Assembly (NCBI RefSeq): GCF_004770765.1 | Contig: NZ_RQFK01000026.1 | Location: 682,001 to 746,000, forward strand | Source: Leptospira noumeaensis | GTDB lineage: Bacteria; Spirochaetota; Leptospiria; Leptospirales; Leptospiraceae | Direction of reading: 5' to 3' | Length of the DNA: 64,000 nucleotides | Part shown: in pieces, positions 37,110 to 45,830 of the stretch | How positions within the stretch are numbered: position 1 is the stretch's first letter | Layout: every line of letters starts with the position of its first letter | Position numbers and translations under genes: made by a program | The notes under the pieces: model-generated | Seen by the model: only the letters and a program-made list of their open reading frames with translations | Told to the model about the DNA's origin: nothing | The model's database searches: none

Positions 37110-38309
37110 TTAACCTAAGATATCTTTCATTGCATCAATTACATCTTTTTCGTCTGATTTTGTCATACCAGCAAATAGAGGTAATGATACAGAACGATCA
37201 TACATCAGGCAGGCATTCGGATATTCTTTGCGATTGTATTGAAACGTTTTTTTGTAATAAGGATGTTCAAAGATAGGAATGAAATGAAGGCTTGTGCCAA
37301 TATTTCTTTCCTTTAATTCTTCTACCAAACTATCTCGTCCGATTTTGGCAATTTTTGGATCTAATTCAATGCGGTAGAGATGCCAGCTATGAATCCCATT
37401 CGAATCTTCTTTAGGGAGTTTGATTCCTTTTAGCGAGCTAAACTCTTGGTTATAATGTTTTGCAATTTCTGTTCTGCGTTCCCAAAATCCATGGGATTCT
37501 TTTAATTGTACGACACCTAATGCCGCGGCAATGTCTGTCATATTGTATTTGTAACCGGCATCGACAACTTCGTAATACCAACCTGGTCGGTTGAATGCAT
37601 CACGATTTATTCCATGTAGTCGCATTTTACGAATTCGTTCAGCTGCCTCTTTATGAGAAGTGGTGACCATACCCCCTTCTCCAGTAGTAATTCCCTTGGT
37701 TGCATAAAAACTAAAAACAGTAAAATCACCCCAAGTTCCAATCATCTTATCTTTATGAACTGCAGGGAAAGCATGGGCGGCGTCTTCGATTACATATAAA
37801 TTATATTCTTTCGCAATTGCCATGAGTCCTTCCATATCGCAAGTATAACCTGCTAAGTGGACGGGCATAATGGCTTTGATTTGTTTACCGGTCTTTTTAC
37901 TTGTGAGTTCTTTTCCGTTCCATTTACATTTGGATGTAATTGTTTCACGAAGGGTTTCCGGAGTCATTAGGTTGTGGATGGGATCGACATCGGTGAGAAT
38001 TGGTTCGGCCCCGAAATAACAAATCACTTCGGTCGTAGCAGTGAAAGTAATAGAACTAGTGATCGCTGCATCATTAGCCGTAAGCCCGATGGCTTCCAAA
38101 GCTAAATGTAAGCCCGCCGTTGCCGAATTGACAGCGATGGTTTCTTTGCTACCCACAAAGTCACCAAACTCCATCTCGAATTGTTTTACTTTCGGACCAG
38201 AGGTAACCCAACCTGACCGAAGCACTTGAGCTACTTCTTCAATCGCATCTTCCGAGATCGAAGGAAGAGCAAACGGTAGGAATGTTTTGCGAGATGTGAG
38301 CATATTCAT
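37110..38309 (-). CDS. DegT/DnrJ/EryC1-family sugar aminotransferase
   Basis: These PLP enzymes aminate nucleotide-linked sugars for surface polysaccharide or make related amino compounds. The 399-residue protein has FLPFALPSISEDAIEEVAQVLRSGWVTSGP at the N-terminus, the conserved Asp176 in IEDAAHA and the PLP-binding Lys205 in FYATKGITTGEGGMV, and then MRLHGI. No other sugar-pathway genes surround it, so its role within surface-glycan synthesis is inferred from the family. It converges on the exported protein gene. Confidence 0.92.
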   Translation of the reverse strand: MNMLTSRKTFLPFALPSISEDAIEEVAQVLRSGWVTSGPKVKQFEMEFGDFVGSKETIAVNSATAGLHLALEAIGLTANDAAITSSITFTATTEVICYFGAEPILTDVDPIHNLMTPETLRETITSKCKWNGKELTSKKTGKQIKAIMPVHLAGYTCDMEGLMAIAKEYNLYVIEDAAHAFPAVHKDKMIGTWGDFTVFSFYATKGITTGEGGMVTTSHKEAAERIRKMRLHGINRDAFNRPGWYYEVVDAGYKYNMTDIAAALGVVQLKESHGFWERRTEIAKHYNQEFSSLKGIKLPKEDSNGIHSWHLYRIELDPKIAKIGRDSLVEELKERNIGTSLHFIPIFEHPYYKKTFQYNRKEYPNACLMYDRSVSLPLFAGMTKSDEKDVIDAMKDILG

Positions 38310-38459
38310 TTATACGACATAATTCGGAAAAAATTTCCAGTCTTTTCCGCTCCCAAACTTCCTATCGACGGTATTTTTGAAAGCTGAATAGGGATTTTCA
38401 CCCAAGGTTTAAAAATCTACTTGTAGGCACTTACGAAATTTCGCATTCTTTCCTGGAAC

Positions 38460-39812
38460 ATGGAAGTTCCTTTTTCTGAGATTTTAAATCGTATTGCTGT
38501 CATTGACCGAGACATTGCTGAGCTCAATCGGTTGAAAAGCCGTTTGCCGGCTGACAGACCGTACTCACCTACCATCCAACTTACTTTTGATAAACAAATC
38601 AATACTCTGTTAAACGAGCGGGTTTCCCTCATGGAACTCCCGATCCTCCACCCTCCCCTTTGGTTACTTTCCAAAGAAGGCTTGGAACCATCCACAGAGT
38701 CACCTCTTCTCAAAGAGAGAAAATCCTTACTGGCTGGGGACTTGTCTGTCCCTCATCCAAACGAACAGGATGTCATCAATTTCATTCGAGAAATTCCAAA
38801 AACAGAGGTTCACCTCCATTTGGAAGCCTGTGTGAACAAAGAAACTTTGAAGTTTTTGTACAAAAAGAACGGAATCGAAGTTACAGATAAAGAGTTTGAA
38901 GATAAATACAATTTTAAAGATCTCAATGGTTTCATTCAGGTATTTTTCTTTGTGCAAGGATCGGTAAAAGAAGCTTCTGACTTAGGTTATTTTATCGATA
39001 GTTTAGCTGACTATTTACGATCCAACAATATCATCTATTGCGAAGCATTTTTTGCTCCTTCTAAGTTCATCCAAAACGGATTGGATTTTGATGAAATGGT
39101 AGAAGTGATGGTCAATCGCATTCGTCAAATCGAAGTCAAAGATGGAATCACCATCCGATTGTTAGTGGATGTATCTCGTTCTTTTGGTCCAGAAAATGCG
39201 ATGAACAACCTCAAACGAGTATTGGGATTAAAACATAAAGAAGTGATCGGAATTGGACTTGGTGGCGCGGAACTTATGGGCCCTGCTAAGGATTATTCAG
39301 AAGTATTCAAAGTCGCACGCGAATCTGGGTTACGATGTGTGGCTCACTCCGGCGAAGATGATGGACCTTGGGCAATTTGGGATGCTGTTAATCTTTGTAA
39401 GGCGGAAAGAATCGGACACGGAACTTCTGCCATCCAAGATCCAGAGCTTGTTCGTTACATGAAAGAAAATCGTATCCCGATTGAGATTTGTGTTACTTCT
39501 AATGTTTTTACAGGGAAATATGTTCGTAAGGAACAAAACCACCCGGTTCGTTATTATTATGACCAAGGTTTGATGTTGTGTATCAATACAGATGATCCAG
39601 ATATCTTTAATGTCAATCTTACATACGAATTTTTTAAACTCTATCGTTTCTTAGATTTTTCTATCGATGAAATCATTGATTTGGTGAGACAGGGAGTACT
39701 TTGTACTTTCCATCCAGAAAAAGAATCACTTTGGGCAGCCATGGAAGAGAAAATCGATCAAATTAAATTAAAATATAATTTGGTTTCAGAAAAACAAGTA
39801 ACAGCAGTATAG
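38460..39812 (+). CDS. Adenosine deaminase-family enzyme with N-terminal extension
   Basis: Adenosine deaminase removes the amino group of adenosine. The 450-residue protein has the metal-binding His118 and His120 in TEVHLHLEA, GIGLGGAELMGP, VAHSGED with His and Glu, RIGHGTS and the catalytic pair in INTDDPDIF. The first 105 or so residues are an extension with helical and Leu-rich character (AVIDRDIAELNRLKSRLP) and no known domain. The active-site set is complete. Substrate could also be a related nucleoside. Transcription is from its own region after 150 bp of spacer. Confidence 0.88.
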   Translation: MEVPFSEILNRIAVIDRDIAELNRLKSRLPADRPYSPTIQLTFDKQINTLLNERVSLMELPILHPPLWLLSKEGLEPSTESPLLKERKSLLAGDLSVPHPNEQDVINFIREIPKTEVHLHLEACVNKETLKFLYKKNGIEVTDKEFEDKYNFKDLNGFIQVFFFVQGSVKEASDLGYFIDSLADYLRSNNIIYCEAFFAPSKFIQNGLDFDEMVEVMVNRIRQIEVKDGITIRLLVDVSRSFGPENAMNNLKRVLGLKHKEVIGIGLGGAELMGPAKDYSEVFKVARESGLRCVAHSGEDDGPWAIWDAVNLCKAERIGHGTSAIQDPELVRYMKENRIPIEICVTSNVFTGKYVRKEQNHPVRYYYDQGLMLCINTDDPDIFNVNLTYEFFKLYRFLDFSIDEIIDLVRQGVLCTFHPEKESLWAAMEEKIDQIKLKYNLVSEKQVTAV

Positions 39813-39834
39813 TTTCGATTCTAGATAATTCTTT

Positions 39835-39865
39835 TCACTAAAAAGTTTGAATTTATCGAAATTCA
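39835..39865 (-). terminator. Candidate terminator downstream of a minus-strand gene
   Basis: TGAATTT (39848-39854) pairs with AAATTCA (39859-39865), loop ATCG. Read on the minus strand, the stem is followed by AACTTTTTAG, a short T-run. It overlaps the last codons of the minus-strand gene. Confidence 0.55.
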
Positions 39866-40314
39866 ATGGGTATATCATTTGAAGTTTTTCTGATATAACC
39901 TTCATTTGCGAGTTTTTGGTTTTTAAATCTTTTGAAATAAAATTTATTACCAACAATTTGAGTGAATTGTTCTACTGAGGTGGTAGTATCTTCAGTTTTT
40001 TCATCAAGAATAGGATCGTGAAGCTCACATTTGTATGTTTTGTAGGTACACGGATCTACCCATTCGATACATTCTACAAAATAGAAATTTGGATATTCTC
40101 TAAAAGTATAAATTTTGTTTTTAGTATAAATAATTTTTACATCAGTAATATTGAATTTACCCGCAATTGGGTAAGTATATTCAAATACACCTAGTAGTTT
40201 TTTTTGACACTCAAGTTTGATTGTATTTTTGTTTAAATTGATTGCCTCAGTTTTAAATGGAAAAAGAAAATTTAAAGAAATAATTAAGAGAACAGAAATT
40301 TGATTTTTATTCAT
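39853..40314 (-). CDS. Exported protein, unknown function
   Basis: From ATG 40314 the protein has 153 residues. It starts with a signal peptide (NQISVLLIISLNFLFPFKTEA), followed by a beta-rich domain with Cys pairs (LECQKKLLG, VECIEWVDPCTYKTYKCEL). Four cysteines suggest disulfides in the periplasm. A GAGGA ribosome site lies about 12 nt upstream of the ATG. A TTG six codons earlier is less likely. No family recognised. It is the last gene of the A+T-rich minus-strand run. Confidence 0.65.
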   Translation of the reverse strand: MNKNQISVLLIISLNFLFPFKTEAINLNKNTIKLECQKKLLGVFEYTYPIAGKFNITDVKIIYTKNKIYTFREYPNFYFVECIEWVDPCTYKTYKCELHDPILDEKTEDTTTSVEQFTQIVGNKFYFKRFKNQKLANEGYIRKTSNDIPIEFR

Positions 40315-40345
40315 TTTGAAATAGTTCCTCAAGGTTACTTTTTAG

Positions 40346-41011
40346 TCATCGAATTAAATGTAAGTTATATTCTCGGGAAACGAGATGATTAAAAGCAGAT
40401 TCAACTGATTCAGGGATAGAGATTTCAGATTGAAAACCTAATTTCGGGTATACGATGATTCTTTGTAAATCACCAACAATTTCGTTTATAATCATATAAA
40501 GATTGATATATTGATGAGGGGCTTCTAACAGAGAGTATTTAGGTGCGGAAATGATGAATTGGTTCTCTGACCATTGTTTGTTTAAAGCCAACCTAACCCT
40601 TAAAGTCATAGAAGGTTTTTGAATCGCAATTACCGAGTTTACCTTAATATTCATTCTGTTTAACAATGATTTCGTGAATTGAATATTTTCACCTGTGTTG
40701 GTAGATTCATTTTCAATGATGAGATCTTGTATAGGAATGCCTTCATCCCTTACGAACTTGGCAAAAGATTCGGCCTCCGAATCAGAGAATACATTCTTAG
40801 TAAAAAAGTTAAGTCCCCCCGAAAATAGAATTCGATTCGCATAACCATTTTTGTATAGATCTGCTGCATACTTAGCCATTCTAATGTCATGGCTACAAAG
40901 GACAAAAATTAAATCTGCTTTATCAAGATCATCTTTTTGTGTGAGAAAATCCCAAATGATAGAAGCAGATTCTAAATCTGTATCAGAAATTTTTTTATGA
41001 GAGAGTAACAA
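40346..41011 (-). CDS. YdcF/DUF218-family protein, first copy
   Basis: The 221-residue protein has the DUF218 fold (ElyC/SanA/YdcF group): DLIFVLCSHDIRMAKYAADLY, ILFSGGLNFFTKNVFSDSEAESFAKFV, IIENESTNTGENIQFTKSLL. In this family the SGG and ENxSxNTxEN blocks are the core. YdcF members are poorly characterised; some act in envelope polysaccharide metabolism. No membrane segment. Start is TTG at 41011. Another DUF218 gene lies two kb upstream in the same run (42477). Confidence 0.8.
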   Translation of the reverse strand: MLLSHKKISDTDLESASIIWDFLTQKDDLDKADLIFVLCSHDIRMAKYAADLYKNGYANRILFSGGLNFFTKNVFSDSEAESFAKFVRDEGIPIQDLIIENESTNTGENIQFTKSLLNRMNIKVNSVIAIQKPSMTLRVRLALNKQWSENQFIISAPKYSLLEAPHQYINLYMIINEIVGDLQRIIVYPKLGFQSEISIPESVESAFNHLVSREYNLHLIR

Positions 41012-41021
41012 CAGAAACCAA

Positions 41022-41537
41022 TTAACTTACTGCTTCTTTTAAAACCGCGATATCTATTTTTCTCATTTTTAACATGGCTTGTGTGGCACGTTCCGCTTTG
41101 ATTGGGTCTTTATGCGAAATTAGTTGTAAAAGAATTTTCGGGGTCACTTGCCAATACATACCAAATTTATCTTGAAGCCAACCACACATACTTTCTGTAC
41201 CGCCATCTGCGAGAAGAGCGTTCCAATAATAATCTACTTCTTTCTGAGTTTCTACACTAATCATAAAGGAGACACCCCAGGTAAATTTAAACTCTGGTCC
41301 ACCATTGTAGGCTGTAAACTTTTGTCCGTTTAAAATAAACTCACCTTGCATTGGATTTGCGGTAATGATTTTCGATTTTTTAAAAACGGATGCATAGAAT
41401 TTTGCAACCTCTTCAATATTTGCATTAAACATAAGAAAGGGTGTAATGCTATGAGTTGGGTTGGAGTGATAATCTAACTTTTTTAGATTTGCTTTTGTTT
41501 TGATTCCACTCGATTTTTTCTTCTTTGGTGCTGCCAT
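41022..41537 (-). CDS. VOC-family protein (PhnB-like)
   Basis: The 171-residue protein has the PhnB/3-demethylubiquinone-methyltransferase-like VOC pattern: SITPFLMFNANIEEVAKFYASVFKKSKI, GQKFTAYNGGPEFKFTWGVSFMISVETQKEVDYYW, and CGWLQDKFGMYWQVTPKIL. Such proteins usually bind a metal or small ligand; their function is seldom known. A basic N-terminal stretch of Lys (KKKKSSG) is unusual. A strong AAAGGAG ribosome site precedes the ATG. Confidence 0.85.
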   Translation of the reverse strand: MAAPKKKKSSGIKTKANLKKLDYHSNPTHSITPFLMFNANIEEVAKFYASVFKKSKIITANPMQGEFILNGQKFTAYNGGPEFKFTWGVSFMISVETQKEVDYYWNALLADGGTESMCGWLQDKFGMYWQVTPKILLQLISHKDPIKAERATQAMLKMRKIDIAVLKEAVS

Positions 41538-41557
41538 GGTTTTCTCCTTTTATACTA

Positions 41558-42064
41558 TTATTCTTCACTTTCTTCGTCGTCTGAGCTTGGAAAAATTCTT
41601 TGAAGCGGCGGCTCATATGTTTTTACATCATTACATACAATACTTGCGATAAAGAATCCAAAATTAGCATCGTTTGACCATCTTGGGCTAAAATGGTCAC
41701 AGGAATAAAACTCAATATCTTTGGAACACCGATCAATATCTTCTGTTTTGTAGTAGGAGTATGGATTAAAAACTTCAAAACGAGTGAATAAATGCAAAAT
41801 CAGAAAGAAAGAATTTGTGGTTTCTATAGAAAGAGTTCTCCGCATTGGATCAGGGTTTGTATCATTCCTATTATATGAGTGAGTTAACAAACTACAACTG
41901 TGCAATTTCGATATAATGGGACTGGTGATTCTTTGGTTTGCTTCTGATCCTTCGAGGTAATCTGGCCCATTGTATAAATGGTGACAGTGAATGAAGAAAA
42001 CAAAGGGAAATATAAATTTGAAATTAGCTAAAAAAATTATGTTCCTTTTTAAGGAGATTAACAT
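41558..42064 (-). CDS. Hypothetical protein, possibly lipoprotein
   Basis: The 168-residue protein begins with a hydrophobic leader (IIFLANFKFIFPFVFFIHCHH) with a possible lipobox at FIHC. The rest is polar with several cysteines and ends in an acidic tail (SSDDEESEE). No known motif. Codon use is A+T-rich as in its neighbours. Low-level support as a gene comes from the signal-like leader and an intact frame. It could be exported or membrane-attached. Function unknown. Confidence 0.5.
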   Translation of the reverse strand: MLISLKRNIIFLANFKFIFPFVFFIHCHHLYNGPDYLEGSEANQRITSPIISKLHSCSLLTHSYNRNDTNPDPMRRTLSIETTNSFFLILHLFTRFEVFNPYSYYKTEDIDRCSKDIEFYSCDHFSPRWSNDANFGFFIASIVCNDVKTYEPPLQRIFPSSDDEESEE

Positions 42065-42102
42065 TTTTATTTACCTATCTTTTGGATCAAAAAATTTTTA
42101 CG

Positions 42103-42462
42103 CTAAAATTTCGGTTCACCAATTAAAAACCAAGCATTAACAATCAGTTGTTTTTCTATTTCGTAAATTGCTAATACATCTATATTTGCTTTTCCTTCTG
42201 GAAAGTTTCTAGTAACTAATTCTTGATCGACAATTTTACCACCAAACACTTGTCTAGAAATCAATTTTGCAAAAAGATCTGGCTCCTGGAAACGAATTAT
42301 ATGTCTTTCCTTAATTTGGTCAATCCCATCTGCAATTAAAGTCGACGGATGGAGATATATTTTTGCATTTTTGTCCCAACATTTGACAAACGAATCAATG
42401 TCTTTATTGTTATATGCCTTTAATTGGGTATCGATTAAGTTTATATTTGTTTCTTGATTCAT
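42103..42462 (-). CDS. Nuclear-transport-factor-2-like (SnoaL) protein
   Basis: The 119-residue protein has the NTF2 pattern: LIDTQLKAYNNKDIDSFVKCWDKNAKIYLHPS at the start, FQEPDLFAKLISRQVFGGKIVDQE in the middle, and IDVLAIYEIEKQLIVNAWFL at the end. These folds bind small ligands or act as steroid-isomerase-like enzymes; the role here is not readable. No signal. It lies between a possible lipoprotein and a DUF218 gene, in a minus-strand run of small genes of similar base composition. Confidence 0.75.
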   Translation of the reverse strand: MNQETNINLIDTQLKAYNNKDIDSFVKCWDKNAKIYLHPSTLIADGIDQIKERHIIRFQEPDLFAKLISRQVFGGKIVDQELVTRNFPEGKANIDVLAIYEIEKQLIVNAWFLIGEPKF

Positions 42463-42476
42463 AAGTTTTATAAGAA

Positions 42477-43046
42477 TTATAGATTAATAACAATTATATA
42501 AGGTAAGGCGAAGGTTTCTCTGAAGATAGAATAGAAATCTCGGATTTCAAAATACCTAGCATAGGAAGTTTTGACATTTTGAAATCCCGCTTTTTTTACT
42601 AGATATTTGGATCGAGGAAGGTGGTAATACTGCGAGATAATCAGAATTGGTTCTGCAATATTGGATTCTAAGATATCCTTTAGATTGTTGGCTGATTTTT
42701 CTGTAGTGTAACCTATATTATCTTCAATGATTTGATCCGCATTAATTCCCTGGGTGACTAAATATTTTTTCATTACCTTTGCTTCATCAAATCCTTCTTT
42801 TCCCAATCCCCCGGAGACTATTATTTTTTGAATTAAATGTTCTTTATAAAGATTGACTGCCCTGTCTAATCTTGCTTGCAACCGATCTGATGGTGATCCA
42901 TCTATTTCAACTTTGTTGCCCAGAACAAGGGCTACATTGGATTTCAGTTCTTTTTCTTCTACGAGTCCAGTTGAGACTATATAACTTGAAGATATGAGTA
43001 GGTAAGTAAAAGATAATTTGATTAGGAGATAGAATATTTTTTTCAT
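42477..43046 (-). CDS. DUF218 (SanA/ElyC/YdcF) membrane-linked protein, second copy
   Basis: The 189-residue protein has an N-terminal membrane anchor (FYLLIKLSFTYLLISSSYIV) and the full DUF218 set: VALVLGNKVEIDGSPSDRLQARLDRAVNLYK, IIVSGGLGKEGFDEAKVMKKYL, IEDNIGYTTEKSANNL, PILIISQYYHLPRSKYLVKKAGF. This resembles SanA, which affects envelope permeability in E. coli. It differs from the copy at 40346, so the two probably have separate roles. Confidence 0.86.
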   Translation of the reverse strand: MKKIFYLLIKLSFTYLLISSSYIVSTGLVEEKELKSNVALVLGNKVEIDGSPSDRLQARLDRAVNLYKEHLIQKIIVSGGLGKEGFDEAKVMKKYLVTQGINADQIIEDNIGYTTEKSANNLKDILESNIAEPILIISQYYHLPRSKYLVKKAGFQNVKTSYARYFEIRDFYSIFRETFALPYIIVINL

Positions 43047-43113
43047 TTGAGTTTTAAAATCAAAGGTTCAAGAATTTCAAAATCAATTTTCCCCAGGATG
43101 ATTTTTGGAATTA

Positions 43114-43509
43114 TCATTTCGGTTGAATTTTTTTCTCTAAAATCGCGCCCAATGTTATAGCAAAAAACAGTATTGAAAGATAACGAAATCCTATTTGGAT
43201 AAAGTATAAATCAATCGGCATTTTGGACATGGGCAGTAATACAATGATGTCTAAAATCCAGTTAATCAAAATCCAAGAAATTCCAATGATGATTCCTTCT
43301 TTAAAAAAGTTAAAATCAACTAACAAAAAATATCGAAATAATAAAAAACAACCACTCAGAGATCCAACAACAATCATAATTGTTTTGAAAAGAAATAAGT
43401 CTATTTGTAATGTACCTTCTTTTGAAAAAAAGAATATCGAGATAAAAAACGGTACAAACCAACTCAAAAATCCAAATCCTAAATTCCGTTTAATTGCTTT
43501 CATAACCAT
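43114..43509 (-). CDS. Small integral membrane protein, unknown
   Basis: The 131-residue protein has four probable transmembrane helices (FLSWFVPFFISIFFF, TIMIVVGSLSGCFLLFRYFLL, IIIGISWILINWILDIIVL, FIQIGFRYLSILFFAITLGAIL) and a basic tail. A good AAAGAGG ribosome site precedes the first of two ATGs (43509). No recognised family. It is the first gene of the minus-strand run and is divergent from ygiD. Confidence 0.6.
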   Translation of the reverse strand: MVMKAIKRNLGFGFLSWFVPFFISIFFFSKEGTLQIDLFLFKTIMIVVGSLSGCFLLFRYFLLVDFNFFKEGIIIGISWILINWILDIIVLLPMSKMPIDLYFIQIGFRYLSILFFAITLGAILEKKIQPK

Positions 43510-43596
43510 AAAACCTCTTTATCATAATCAGATCATTTTAACAACGAATCGTCTGCTATAAAAAGAACAATTTCCGTTTTTGATTTTGAAAATAGC

Positions 43597-43624
43597 TTGA
43601 CAATAAGTAATTTAATATTAAACT
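43597..43624 (+). promoter_or_regulatory. Candidate sigma-70 promoter of ygiD
   Basis: TTGACA (43597-43602) is a perfect -35; TAAACT (43619-43624) matches the -10 at four of six positions with 16 bp between. Confidence 0.55.
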
Positions 43625-43639
43625 ATCTAGGAAGAGGAA

Positions 43640-43660
43640 TTAGAGTAAAAAACTCTAAGG
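43640..43660 (+). promoter_or_regulatory. Hairpin overlapping the ygiD ribosome site
   Basis: TTAGAGT (43640-43646) pairs with ACTCTAA (43652-43658) around an A-rich 5-nt loop. The purine stretch TAAGG (43656-43660) used as ribosome site before the ATG at 43668 lies partly within the stem. Confidence 0.5.
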
Positions 43661-43667
43661 TAATCGT

Positions 43668-44495
43668 ATGAATCCAGCAGAAAACAGAGAAAATTCAGGA
43701 ATCTTTCAACAAACAGCTACTTTGCCTTCGTTTTTTTTGGGCCACGGGAGTCCGATGAATGCAATTGAAGAAAATGAATTTGTGGAAGGATTACGAAATC
43801 TGAGTAAAACGATTCCCAAACCGAAAGCCATTCTTTGTATTTCCGCACACTGGGTGACGGATGGAACGTTTGTAACGGCTATGGAAAATCCTCCCACCAT
43901 ACATGACTTTGGTGGGTTTCCAAAAGCATTATTTGATGTAGAATATCCTGCGCCCGGTAGTCCAGAACTCGCGAAACACATTCAATCGGTTGTCAAATCT
44001 CAAAATGTTCAGTTAGATTATGAATGGGGATTGGATCACGGAGCTTGGAGCGTCATCAAACATATTTACCCAAAAGCAGACATTTCCGTTGTGCAACTAA
44101 GTATGGATTATAAAATTTCGCCGGAAGCCCATTTTCAATTGGCGAAAGAATTATCTTCCCTTCGAAACCAAGGAGTTCTCATTCTTGCCAGTGGGAATAT
44201 TGTACATAACTTGCGTATGGTGGCATGGGACAGATTGAGCGAAGTATATGGATTTGATTGGGCATTGGATGTGAACCAAAAGGTAAAAAATTGGATTTTG
44301 GCTGGAGACAACGATTCCTTAATTCAAATACGTAATCATGGAAAAGAATTCGAATGGGCCATTCCCACTGCGGAACATTATTTACCTTTGTTATATACCT
44401 TAGGAACAAAATTAGAATCTGACAAGGTTTCTTTTTTTAATGATAAACCAGTAGCAGGTGCTTTGACAATGACTTCCGTAAGGTTTGATTCGTAA
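43668..44495 (+). CDS. ygiD: Extradiol dioxygenase of the YgiD/LigB family
   Basis: The YgiD group are zinc-dependent aromatic-ring-opening dioxygenases, known as 4,5-DOPA dioxygenase. The 275-residue protein has LGHGSPM near residue 24, AILCISAHWVTDG, EYPAPGSPELAKHI, WGLDHGAWSVIKHIYP and LASGNIVHNLRM, which together hold the metal ligands. Substrate in Leptospira is unknown; aromatic substrates are plausible by family. It is preceded by a hairpin at its ribosome site and followed 28 bp on by an esterase gene, probably in one transcript. Confidence 0.9.
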   Translation: MNPAENRENSGIFQQTATLPSFFLGHGSPMNAIEENEFVEGLRNLSKTIPKPKAILCISAHWVTDGTFVTAMENPPTIHDFGGFPKALFDVEYPAPGSPELAKHIQSVVKSQNVQLDYEWGLDHGAWSVIKHIYPKADISVVQLSMDYKISPEAHFQLAKELSSLRNQGVLILASGNIVHNLRMVAWDRLSEVYGFDWALDVNQKVKNWILAGDNDSLIQIRNHGKEFEWAIPTAEHYLPLLYTLGTKLESDKVSFFNDKPVAGALTMTSVRFDS

Positions 44496-44523
44496 AAGAA
44501 ACGGACGAGGAAAAAAGCATAAC

Positions 44524-45171
44524 ATGGAAAAACCACTAGAATATTTAATTCGTAAACCAAAGGTTTCTGTAGAAAATCCTCCACTTCTTCTTTTGTTACA
44601 TGGTGTTGGCAGTAATGAAGAAGATTTGTTTTCCTTAACTAATTATTTACCTGATTCCTTATTGGTTGTTTCGGTGAGAGGTCCGTTAACTTTAGCGCCA
44701 GATAGTTATGCTTGGTATGAAGTATTATTCACAACCGGCCAACCTAAGATCAATTTGGAACAAGAAAAGGAAAGTAGAAGGTTATTATTAGAGTTATTGG
44801 ATTATCTGAAATCAAATTACCAATTTGATGAATCTAATGTATGGATTGGTGGTTTTAGTCAAGGTGCTATCATGTCTTATTCTTTGGGATTACTTTATCC
44901 AGATAATTTCAAAGGAATCATCGCTTTGAGTGGCAGATTGTTAGAAGAGAACAAAGAAATTGTGAGAGTAACAGATAATGTTTTGAACAAAAAGATTTTT
45001 ATCTCTCACGGAATCAACGATCGCGTATTGTCTGTAGAATATGCTCGTTCGGTAAAACAATATTTGGAATCACTTGGCATTCAACCTCATTATCAAGAAT
45101 ACCCAGAAGGTCATAGCATCAATCGGGAGATGTTAAAAGATTTAATCCAATGGTTGGAAGAAAATCTTTGA
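44524..45171 (+). CDS. Phospholipase/carboxylesterase-type alpha/beta hydrolase
   Basis: The 215-residue protein begins EYLIRKPKVSVENPPLLLLLHGVGSNEEDLF and has the nucleophile motif GGFSQGAIMSYSL (GxSxG), Asp in SHGINDRVL, and His in PEGHSI. This is the dienelactone hydrolase/carboxylesterase (YtpA/EstB-like) family. The ATG at 44524 has a GAGGAAAA ribosome site about 13 nt upstream; a longer frame would start inside ygiD. Its end lies one base from the convergent methyltransferase gene. Confidence 0.87.
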   Translation: MEKPLEYLIRKPKVSVENPPLLLLLHGVGSNEEDLFSLTNYLPDSLLVVSVRGPLTLAPDSYAWYEVLFTTGQPKINLEQEKESRRLLLELLDYLKSNYQFDESNVWIGGFSQGAIMSYSLGLLYPDNFKGIIALSGRLLEENKEIVRVTDNVLNKKIFISHGINDRVLSVEYARSVKQYLESLGIQPHYQEYPEGHSINREMLKDLIQWLEENL

Positions 45172-45172
45172 T

Positions 45173-45754
45173 TTAGATTTTGATAAAGTTGGCAGTGTAT
45201 GTCCTGCCTTTTCCGAAAACTTGTTTGAGACGTAGTCCAGTTGGTAATAAAATTTCTTCTACGTTTGTGAGAGTTAGGGAATCCGGATCACCAGCCTGTT
45301 CGGATATTGATACAATTCCATTTGGTTTTAAAACTCTAAACATTTCTTTTGCATAACTGTTGGGTTCTGAAATTTCTCCAAGAACTGTAACAAGATAAAT
45401 CGCATCAAAATGATTATCAGGAAAAGGAAGAGAATCCTTTTGAGTAATTGATAATTCTACATTTTTGATTCCTTTTTGATTCATCCGTTTTCGTGCTTTT
45501 TCAAGCATTTCTGGCTGAATGTCTGCAAGATAAAGTTTTCCTTTTGGAATTCTTTTGGCAATGAAGGGGCTAAAATAACCGGGTCCACATCCGAGTTCCA
45601 AAACAATAGAATCATCTTTCAGATCCAATCGACTGGCAAGTTTCGCTGGTGATAAGTATAAGTTTCGGAATGGAAGAAGTAACATCCATGCCATTTGCGA
45701 AGGATACAATCCCTTACCGACTAGTCTTTGAAAAACATTTTGTTTATCAGCCAT
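45173..45754 (-). CDS. Class I SAM-dependent methyltransferase (UbiE-like)
   Basis: The 193-residue protein has motif I LELGCGPGYFSPFIA, acidic motif II YLADIQPEML, motif post-I SLPFPDNHFDAIYLVTVLGEI and FRVLKPNGIVSI. These resemble UbiE/menaquinone methyltransferases, but the substrate is uncertain. N-terminal residues (LYPSQMAWMLLLPFRNLYLSP) form a helix. A good AAGGA ribosome site precedes the ATG at 45754. Confidence 0.85.
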   Translation of the reverse strand: MADKQNVFQRLVGKGLYPSQMAWMLLLPFRNLYLSPAKLASRLDLKDDSIVLELGCGPGYFSPFIAKRIPKGKLYLADIQPEMLEKARKRMNQKGIKNVELSITQKDSLPFPDNHFDAIYLVTVLGEISEPNSYAKEMFRVLKPNGIVSISEQAGDPDSLTLTNVEEILLPTGLRLKQVFGKGRTYTANFIKI

Positions 45755-45830
45755 GAGATTATATCCTTTTCTAATTTGAATCAGGTTTCCATTTACTTTG
45801 AAAATACCATTTTCACTGACAGGTCCGGAA

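Noticed and set aside
40346..43046. The two DUF218 genes as a recent tandem duplication
   Set aside because: The proteins differ strongly in sequence and topology (one has a membrane anchor), and three genes lie between them.
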